From Boothiomyces macroporosus (lineage: Eukaryota > Chytridiomycota > Chytridiomycetes > Rhizophydiales > Terramycetaceae), in contig JADGKB010000038.1 in NCBI GenBank assembly GCA_027604185.1, positions 51,250-115,249 of the forward strand: a stretch of DNA of 64,000 bases, in the 5' to 3' direction. A program made the translations under genes and the position numbers. Position 1 is the first letter of the stretch; each line of letters opens with the position of its first letter. The notes below the pieces were generated by a model. It saw only the letters and a list, made by a program, of their open reading frames with translations. It was not told where the DNA came from and made no database searches. Positions 56,404 through 64,000 of this stretch are shown here, one piece after another.

Positions 56404-57478
56404 ATGAAGCACACTGACAGCAGTATATTAGGGCATTCAAATTTTAAAATGGATATGTCTGTTCTCACACATTTGATCCTAGTGTGTACTACTTTAGCAA
56501 CAACCTACAAGCTGGTTTCAAACTACACGCCACAATCTATTTACAATGGCACTGGTTGGAAGTTTGATCCGGGCTACTACGATTCATATACGGGCCAGGG
56601 GTACATGAATTACGTATCTCGCAGTGAAGCAATTAATGAAGGAATATTTAAAATTGAAGGGAATGTTCTTCACATTGCTGCAAAACAAAATCCAAAAGGC
56701 GGACCTCCAAATAGCGTAAGATTAATCACGACCAAGTCGTATACCGGGGGATTGTGGCTGTTTGACAGGTAAATGGATATTAATTAGTTCCCATATCCCC
56801 GCATCATGCGGAAGTGTAATTATATTCTAATTCAGTGGCCATCTTTGTAATTATATAGCTAATGTAGTTGGTCTTGTGGTCCTCAGGTAAAGAATTGTTA
56901 ACAAAGTGGCCAAACAATGGCGAAATTGACATAATGGAAGCTGTTAACGGGTATGGAAATGATTTGGTCAGTTTGCATACATCGTCTGGATGCTCAATGA
57001 CCGTCAAAGGGAAAGTACAGCAATGTTCAACTCCAAACACTGGTCGCTATTATTAATGATAGGGTGCTCCCAGCCATTGAATAGCCCAAATGCATTTGGC
57101 AGCCCCTTTAACGCAAATAAAGGGGGAGTTTACGCAATGGAGTGGGTAAACGAGACAAATGGTGGGATAAAAGTTTGGTTCTTTCCTCGAGGAATGGTGC
57201 CTCAAGATATTCAAAGAAACACTCCAGATCCTTCAAAGTGGCCAACAAGTGGTGGATATGTACATTATTCGTTTGGTCCCAATTGCCCATCGTCACACTT
57301 TCGTGATCATATCATCACGGTTAACATTGCATTTTGTGGTGGGTGGTCCAGCGCATTCTTTGCTAGCCAATGCCCTACTTTAGTGGGAACGAATTGTAAG
57401 GATTATGTGGGCAAAACTCCTTGGGCTTTGAGCAATGCCTATTTTCATATTCTGTCAATCAAGTACTTCAAATCCTAA
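56404..57478 (+). CDS. GH16 family beta-glucanase-like protein, copy 4 (secreted)
   Basis: Six exons give 324 aa. The first 14 residues are polar, followed by MDMSVLTHLILVCTTLATTY, a signal peptide that would start best at the second or third Met. The active site is NGEIDIMEAVNGYGN, then CSTPNTGCSQPLNSP across a 20-nt intron, GGVYAMEW, GIKVWFFPRGMVPQDI and FCGGWSS. The microexon at 56836-56846 is 11 nt, because the following intron sits 2 nt further downstream than in copies 1 and 3. It is closest to copy 3 by intron pattern and lack of an anchor. Probably a secreted glucan-active enzyme. Confidence 0.9.
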
Positions 57479-57634
57479 GGAATACTGTTTTATTTTGAAT
57501 ATATTTGTGTTTATCTAAGAGTGACATTTCATTTGTCTTTTTAATATCAATATTTTAATCTGGTCCACGGCCCTAATCGAAATTTAATATTGCGGAACAA
57601 GTTATAAAATACCAAAACTGCTACCAAGAATCGA

Positions 57635-58746
57635 ATGGGATTTGTAAAGAAATATCGACCAACTATATTCGTCATAACCCTTCTCATATTGCTTGCAGTA
57701 GTTATAGGTGTGATAGTGGCAAGAGAAATAGCTGCTGCACAGTTGTCAAATTCTAGCAACTCAATTTCAACTTCACATAGTGCTCAAAACCACATACCGA
57801 ATGCAAAGCCTACTCATCAAGTATCGGTCGGAACCAATAACGCTTCATCTCCATGGAATCTTACCTTCTACAGCACTCCTAAAGACATTTTGTATGGCAA
57901 CGGGTGGAGCTATTTTTCAGGAAATGATCCTACAAAAGGATATGTAGATTATGTAGACCAACTTACTGCCCAAAGCTTGAATATGCTGCAAATCGGTACA
58001 TCGGGCCAGGAGTATGTACAACTGTCTCCGATAGCAGGATCTCCCCCTAAAAGTATCAGAATATTTTCAAATCAAACTTTTACCGGAGGGCTATTTCTCT
58101 TTGATATATTGCACATGCCAAGCGGCCCTGGTAGTTGGCCCGCAATTTGGCTTGTTGGCCCAAACTGGCCATTAAATGGAGAAATAGGTAGGCAGTATCT
58201 TATCTAGATATCCTAGAAGGAACCAATGGCTTTGGAAATAATACATCAACACTTCATACGCAAGATCGGTGTATTATGACCGAAGACGGGCTGCCAATGG
58301 ACTGCAGCCATCTAGTTTCAAGAACAGGCTGCAACTCTGTAGCAACTGCTCCAAATACGTTTGGTGAAAGCTTTAATAGCGTACAAGGGGGAATTTATGC
58401 AATGGAATGGATTGCTCAAAGTAACGGACATATCAAGATTTGGTTCTTCCAACGAGATTCCATTCCAATCGATATAATCAATGGGAAACCTCTCCCTGAT
58501 ACTTGGCCTACTGATTCTGGGGCATATTCCTACTTTCCGTTCGGGAAAAACTGTAGATATTCGAATTTCGCCTCCCACACAATTGTGATTAATATTGACT
58601 TTTGTGGTACGTGGGCTGGTAGTGTATTTAATGCACAAACTGGTATGAACCAAGGGTGTGCTAACTTTGTTTCCAACCATCCTTCAGCTCTGCAAAATGA
58701 CTATTTTCAAATCTATGGCATTAAAGTGTTTAATAAAGCAAGTTGA
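57635..58746 (+). CDS. GH16 family beta-glucanase-like protein, copy 5 (membrane-anchored)
   Basis: Two exons (one 20-nt intron at 58188-58207 inside the active-site codons) give 363 aa. It is the longest copy. A membrane anchor (TIFVITLLILLAVVIGVIVA) is followed by a Ser/Asn/His-rich stem of about 45 residues. MPSGPGSWPAIWLVGPNWPL is uninterrupted, then NGEIDILEGTNGFGN formed across the intron, GGIYAMEW, HIKIWFFQRDSIPIDI and FCGTWAG. The catalytic Glu residues are present. It keeps only the intron that copy 1 also has in GEID. Its stop lies 11 bp from the convergent APC1 stop. Confidence 0.9.
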
Positions 58747-58757
58747 CAGCAATATAT

Positions 58758-61700
58758 TTAATTTTTCATTAATTGAACAACCTTTTCCAAATTGTGGAAC
58801 GATATTTCAGGTATATGTGTATGCAGTATTATCAATTTAGCTGGTTCTACTAGGTTGGGGTCAAGCCCACGATATTCTTCCTTTAGGCGGTTGAATTGAT
58901 CATAATCTGGCAAATGATTGTACCTGATGTATCCAAGCAATGCTCCGACAATTTCTGGTGGATATTTCAAGAAATCATTCTGGTAATAGTCACTTATGCA
59001 CTTCCCATAATCACTTTCAAATCTGTTCCAAATCTGTTTCATTTTGTTGTTGATTAATCTGATAAATGACGGATTAATGAGATTAGTATCAGCGTTGGCT
59101 TGATAATATTCTACAAGTAATGTAAGCAATAGAACTTTGTTATAGGCAGGGTTATTTGCACTTGCAGACTTTATGGTGTTCATCGCCCACAAGTAAGTTT
59201 CAATCATCTCTGGTTTTTCTCTGGCCAAGCATTCATAAACTGCTAATTTACAAAAGTTGGCAAAGGATGATGAATCTTGGCAAAAGTTTTGGACCAGGGC
59301 GAGGATCTGTGAATCCGACGAAAACGATTCAATAAACCGCTCATGTACTTTATGCAAACGAGTTTGATAGTCTTCATTTGATTTCTGAGATTTCGGGATT
59401 GATGCTGCCAGCATTCCTTTCTGACCATCAATGTCCTGATATTAGCATAAAATTACATCCATGTATGGTAAATACTGAACCTTTCGTTTAACAGAAACAA
59501 CGAAGCCTAATCTAGTTGGCTGTTTATCTATTGTTTCTTTGGATAATCTCACGCTTTTGTATCTTGGACCTAGAATAGTAATTGAAGAAAGCTTTTCAGA
59601 ACCCGGAATGATTGTAGGAGCAAAAGTTTTGATTGATTTACCGGATTGTAAGGTTATTTCGATTGGCACACAAACAGGACTGCCTGTTTCAATATCCCTT
59701 GGGATTATACACCTTCTTTCAATTGCAAAGACCCATAAGTGTCTTAGAGCTTGCAAATGGTATCGATTATCAGTCGCACTTGACGGGTATATTGGGAAAA
59801 GAGAGCAAAATAAACTTGCAACAGCAAGATTGCTATTCCCTAGGGTGATTGTTCCTTGTCCTAAAAACAACAATCCAAGGGATAGATGAAGGGCCATATG
59901 GGCACCAAAAGTTACTTCGGATCCAAATTGCCGCTGAACTTTAGTCAGTAAATCAAATGCGTCGAAATTGCCGGTACCAGCCATTACCATACCAAGAGCG
60001 GATACTACAGTATTCATACACATTCGAATAATTACTTTAAATAGTTTTCCTGGTATTCCTTTGAAATCTAAATTAATCTAGATGTACTATTTTTGTCTAA
60101 TAAAGTTAAACGAGTGACGAAAGCTTTAATTAGATTGAACGCATTTCGATTGCTAGAACCTGCATACTTTAGTCCAATCACAAACAATAATCCAGCATAG
60201 ATCGAGTAGTAAGCATGGAATATATGTTCAGACTTGTAGTTTATAACTTGCTCCTTTTCCATCCTATCCCTAATGAATTGAGGTATCTGGGAAGCAATCC
60301 AGTTTTCTGAAGGTTCAACCTCGTCCCACATGACCAAATTCCTGCAAATAGCATGAACTAATAGACATTCCGGCTCCTTGAAATCAAGCAAATGTTCACT
60401 GTTTGGAATCTGCATCTGTCTTGCAATGTATGAATTGTTGGATTTCAAGCAAATCAGCCCTAATGCGATCAAAGCGCTAATCGCAAAATTACTATTGCTA
60501 GGTGTTTTCAATTGTGATATCAAGCTTGACAAGACTTGTTTCGATCCTTGTTTGCTCTTGCCCAACCCAACAAACCCAAGTGCAAACCCACAACCTATCA
60601 CATATAAATCATTTCCAGCATTTTCGACTGCTGATTCCTTAAAGCTGATGCTGTTTATTTCGGACAATATCTTGTCATATTTGTATTGAGATGGTTTTGC
60701 AAGGTGCAGAATTCCATATGCCACCATCGCTCCTGTTTTTAGCATGTGTCCTGTTTGAAGCTCGATGGAATGATTAGGCAACATGGCAGGCAAATGTACT
60801 TCCAACATGTGAGACACTTTTTCATTCATTGTACCAATAAAAGAACAAGCCAGCCCCAGTAGATGAGATAGAGTAATAAGTTCGTACTGCGGCATGAAAT
60901 AGTTTCGAAGGGAATCGGCAGATTCTAGTTTTCTTAAATGTCCCAGCAACCCTAGTCCAAAGAGGAATCCTGCATGGCTAGAATCGATTACTGGTCCTGT
61001 AGCACTCTTTTTTTGATTAAACACAATCCATGAACTATCTATATCTTGACATTCTTTAGATATTTGCAATGCACTGGCCACTCCGATATGAAACTCTGGC
61101 CATTCCATGATTTCACTATTTGGTGGGATAATATACTCTACCAACGTACCAAGAGGTAACAGTCTGGCAGATTTACTAATTGCTGGAATAGGAAACACTT
61201 GTGCAGGCACAATCTCTGCTGTTTCAAACTTTAGCATTGCTTGTCCAAACGGTAGTGCAAAAACTTTTTGTACCCATACGCTTAAAACAGATTGCTGAAC
61301 AGCAGTAATATCTTCAATACTATGTTAGTTTTGATCACCTCATGCTGGCTGTAATTTGAACTTGGAGACTTGGCTCTGTTGTAGGAAAGAATAACTCGGA
61401 GATTTGCTTGATCCGATCATCCTTGTGGAATCTTAATCTAGTAATTTCAGGTTTCATTGCTATCCACTCTGAAGAGCTCCACTCCTTGGTCTGATGATTG
61501 TATTCTTCAATTGTCACTTTTTGTTTCCTTCTGTGCAATACATTTATTATTGGAAATATTACAGATGGATTGAAATTTTCAAAATCTAGATCGAAATCAA
61601 GTGATTCTGAATTAGAGTATATAGCGTAGTATATCTTTAATATCTTTTGCAAGTCTTTACAAAATGGTAATTCCTGTTTGCTGTTCAACAGTCGGTCGTT

Positions 61701-63044
61701 CAAGTATGGTTCTGTATACCCAAATTTTACTGTTTTCATAATCCAGTCTAAAATACCCTCAATTTCTATTGGACTTTTTACTTTATAGTGATGATCCGTC
61801 TTTCCGTATCCTTCAATACAATACAATGTTTTCCATTCATGCGAGGATTGATTTAGAATATTAAACATAAACATTCCCATATCATGTTGTAGTTTTTCAT
61901 TCACAGTGAGTAACAGATCTTGGTAGATTAAATGAAAATACGCCAATATTTCATTCAAGTGTTTTGAGAATTCACTTCTCTGTACACCCTGATAATTATT
62001 TTGATCAAGCGTTTCCAATTTCTTTGGCCCTAAACGAACACGTAGCAATTTCGAATCTCTTATTCCAAGATAAGAACAAAACAATCCAGTAAAGCTACCC
62101 CAATCCAATACTTGATTTCTGAATTTGTAATAAAGGTCAACGGGTAAACAAAATTCCATAGCTTTTAAACATTCATTCGTTAAATGGTCTCTAATTTGTA
62201 AATCCAATTTCATTCTTTCTTTGGAATCTGTAAATGTAATTATCACTTCATTTCTAAACGATTTTTCTATTTTTATAATCCTCTTGTCCGTTGAGCCTGT
62301 TTTCCTCTTTTTTGGTTCTTGTCGTTCAATTTCAATTGGAACAAAGGATCCGTTCCATAAACTAATTTTTGATTCTGAATACAAGAGTAAATCCGCTTCA
62401 TCTCGAGTTGCTTGTATTGATAAACAATTAGAATTGAATTCTTGCATAATTTCAAATTTGCTGTTGTAACAAACGAGAATCTGTCCACACTGGAACCAAT
62501 AAAAAGTACCATTTGATTTTATGATTTCGCAGTGGTTAGGGGTATATTTGATCTTTACTGTTTTCACCAACTTCAGTTCTACTGAATCCAACTCACTGTG
62601 AACAAGTTCATAGATATCAACCTGGTTATCATTGCTAGTGACTAGAGTGTCTTTATCGTGGCTAAATACATTGAGAACAGTATTTGAAGTTGAAAGCTTT
62701 TGATAGTCACTGTATATTCCTAGTAATGCAAATACCCCAGATTGCGTATCCAAAATTACTCCGTTCTTTAGCCCAAACATCTTGTTTACTTTAAAAGAAA
62801 GGTTCTTTGGTATTTCGTCTGATTGCTGGTAGATTGTCAGGCACTTGTTTACGACTACTATTGCATCAGAGTCAAAATGGGCGATTGCAACCATTCCGAT
62901 ATCCGCATGAATATTCTGCAATAGCTTTTTGTTTCTATAGACTTGAACTTGAGTGTCTGAATAATATATGGAAATATCACCTTTAGACGCAAAATTGTAT
63001 TTGGTCAAATTGGTAGATTTCGTTTTCAATTTCATTTCGGACAA
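58758..63044 (-). CDS. APC1: Anaphase-promoting complex subunit 1
   Basis: Four exons (three introns of 19-21 nt near 61330, 60080 and 59440) give 1408 aa. The N-terminal roughly 450 residues form a beta-propeller-like region. The middle carries WPEFHIGVASALQIS, WIVFNQKK, HAGFLFGLGLLGHLRKLE, LSHLLGLACSFIGTMNEKV and HLPAMLPNHSIELQTGHML, the start of the PC (proteasome/cyclosome) repeat solenoid. FGAHMALHLSLGLLFLGQGT and TDNRYHLQALRHLWVFAIE are its conserved last repeats, followed by the C-terminal domain. APC1 is the scaffold of the APC/C ubiquitin ligase that triggers anaphase. It is shorter than animal APC1 (about 1900 aa), and most of the loss is in the N-terminal half. Confidence 0.94.
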
Positions 63045-63159
63045 GTTTTAGGAAAAGGTTATTGAAATCATCAAATAGTATTTGTAAATGATGAATAGAT
63101 TCAATAAATAGAGTAAATGATAATAGAGCTTTGTAACTTGTAAGTGTATTAAAAAACAA

Positions 63160-63763
63160 TTAGGAAGCATGCTTCATCAACCAATTTAAAACTGTATCAA
63201 TATTGTTCGAGTTTTTGGCAGAGATTGAGTAACAAGAAACTTCTCTATCAGTGATTGATCGCAATCCAAAAGTTTCAATTAATTCCTCAACTTTTAAAGC
63301 TTCTGGCAAATCGTTCTTGTTTCCTAACACTAGTAGTGGGATTCCACGTAATACTGGTCGTTCAATGAGTGAATGTAACTCGGTTTTAGAAGACGGTAAT
63401 TTCGCATGATCAGCGGCATCAACAACATATACAATAGCATTTACACCTGTCTTAATAGTAATCAACCTCTACAATAACGCTCCCACATCCCTCTGAACCT
63501 GGCTTGACCTCCAAGATCCCACAGTTTCATTACTACACTTCCCTTGGTAACTTTACTGCGTTAGCTAATTTTACCGCATATTAAAACCAACTGTTGGAAT
63601 CATATCTTCAGTAAACTGTCCGTTTGCAAGTACATTTACTAGTGTTGTTTTCCCACTGTTTTGCAGTCCAACAAGCGTCAATTCCATTTCTTGTTATTCC
63701 TAAAGTACCTTGCTTGAAGAACAGACTCTTTAACCAATTTAAAAATGAATTCAAATAATCCAT
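63160..63763 (-). CDS. ARL8: Arl8 small GTPase
   Basis: Four exons (introns of 19, 19 and 20 nt) give 181 aa. [20 protein letters not shown] is the Arl8-type amphipathic N-terminal helix. It is followed by [19 protein letters not shown] (P-loop), [20 protein letters not shown] (switch I), [20 protein letters not shown] (switch II), VLGNKNDLP (G4) and [13 protein letters not shown] (G5). No myristoylation Gly2, as expected for Arl8. In animals Arl8 recruits kinesin adaptors to lysosomes and controls their movement; here vacuolar or lysosomal transport is likely. The length is close to human ARL8 (186 aa). Confidence 0.96.
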
Positions 63764-63941
63764 GTTATGAGATCGAAAAAGAATTTCAGCGGCGTAAAAA
63801 GTCAATTTTGTTTGTTTGGAAATTAAAAAAGATAATATTGGGGTTAAATCTAGTTGTATCTATCGACAGCCTAGTTGATCTTTAACTAATCCGTCTGGTC
63901 GAGGAAGATTTACGTTATAGTTAACTAGACTGACATAAGCT

Positions 63942-64000
63942 TTATTTTTTTCTCTGTTCTCTTTCCCATTCTTCGACAGCAAACCCAGTAGCGATAATCA
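63942..64000 (-). CDS. Tubby/LURP-like protein, copy 2 (3' end only)
   Basis: The last 18 codons of a gene entering from the right edge. They read IIATGFAVEEWEREQRKK and then a stop. The gene at 42901-43446 ends IIATGFAVEEWEREQRNS, so this is a second copy about 20 kb away on the opposite strand. Everything upstream lies outside the window. Confidence 0.7.
   Translation of the reverse strand, partial: IIATGFAVEEWEREQRKK

Overview
This is a gene-dense nuclear window from a eukaryote. The gene content points to an early-diverging fungus or a close relative. Fungus-like features are a peroxisomal multifunctional enzyme with two dehydrogenase domains, five tandem GH16 beta-glucanase-like genes, a septin and a UDP-GlcNAc pathway mutase. 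Alongside these are genes better known from animals and other non-fungal lineages: a POMGNT2-like glycosyltransferase, a Polycomb PCGF-type RING/RAWUL protein, a MOZ-like tandem PHD/MYST acetyltransferase and an LRRC43-like protein. NDUFAF3-like and NDUFB4-like genes imply mitochondrial complex I, which argues against Rozella and microsporidia, where complex I is lost. I cannot name the species; an aphelid, Rozellomycota or chytrid-grade lineage would fit.

The defining property is gene structure. About 160 introns could be inferred by hand, and nearly all are 18-25 nt, most of them 19-22. They have GT at the 5' end and a CTAAT/CTAAC/CTGAT-like branch site that almost abuts the 3' AG. Removing them gives an intact reading frame (coding length divisible by three) for every complete multi-exon gene in the window. 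Exceptions to GT-AG are one GC-AG intron and three introns whose best model ends in TG. Microexons of 12, 11, 9 and possibly 3 nt occur. Intergenic gaps are commonly 10-80 bp. Divergent start codons lie as little as 23 bp apart, and in one case a start codon directly follows the neighbour's stop.

Layout. 1-5108: PCGF-like protein (-), Vta1, a Ulp1-type SUMO protease and an RBM5/RBM10-like splicing factor (+). 5348-10345: peroxisomal MFE-2 and two tandem histidine phosphatases (+). 10365-14280: a protein with six RGS domains (-). 14459-19559: a coiled-coil protein, a POMGNT2-like glycosyltransferase and an LRR protein (+). 19598-21225: unknown protein (-). 21524-28416: a HEAT-like protein and a CENP-E-like kinesin (+). 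28510-32473: Fip1, Noc4 and a septin (-). 32882-34341: Cbf5/dyskerin (+). 34384-38602: Rsm22/METTL17, a membrane protein and phosphoacetylglucosamine mutase (-). 38626-39456: dephospho-CoA kinase (+). 39586-42251: NDUFAF3-like, BTB-BACK and a small membrane protein (-). 42277-46710: a small membrane protein, a tubby/LURP-like protein and topoisomerase III (+). 46751-48553: a Sel1-repeat protein (-). 49252-51450: MYST acetyltransferase (+). 51470-52124: Cbp20 (-). 52158-52411: NDUFB4-like (+). 52586-58746: five tandem GH16 genes (+). 58758-63044: APC1 (-). 63160-63763: Arl8 (-). 63942-64000: 3' end of a second tubby/LURP-like gene (-).

Most single genes are housekeeping: RNA processing, ribosome biogenesis, cell cycle, trafficking, mitochondria and peroxisomes. 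The lineage-specific parts are the GH16 cluster, which probably acts on cell-wall glucan, and the six-RGS protein, which probably acts in G-protein signalling. No tRNA, rRNA, transposon, CRISPR array or viral insertion was recognised.
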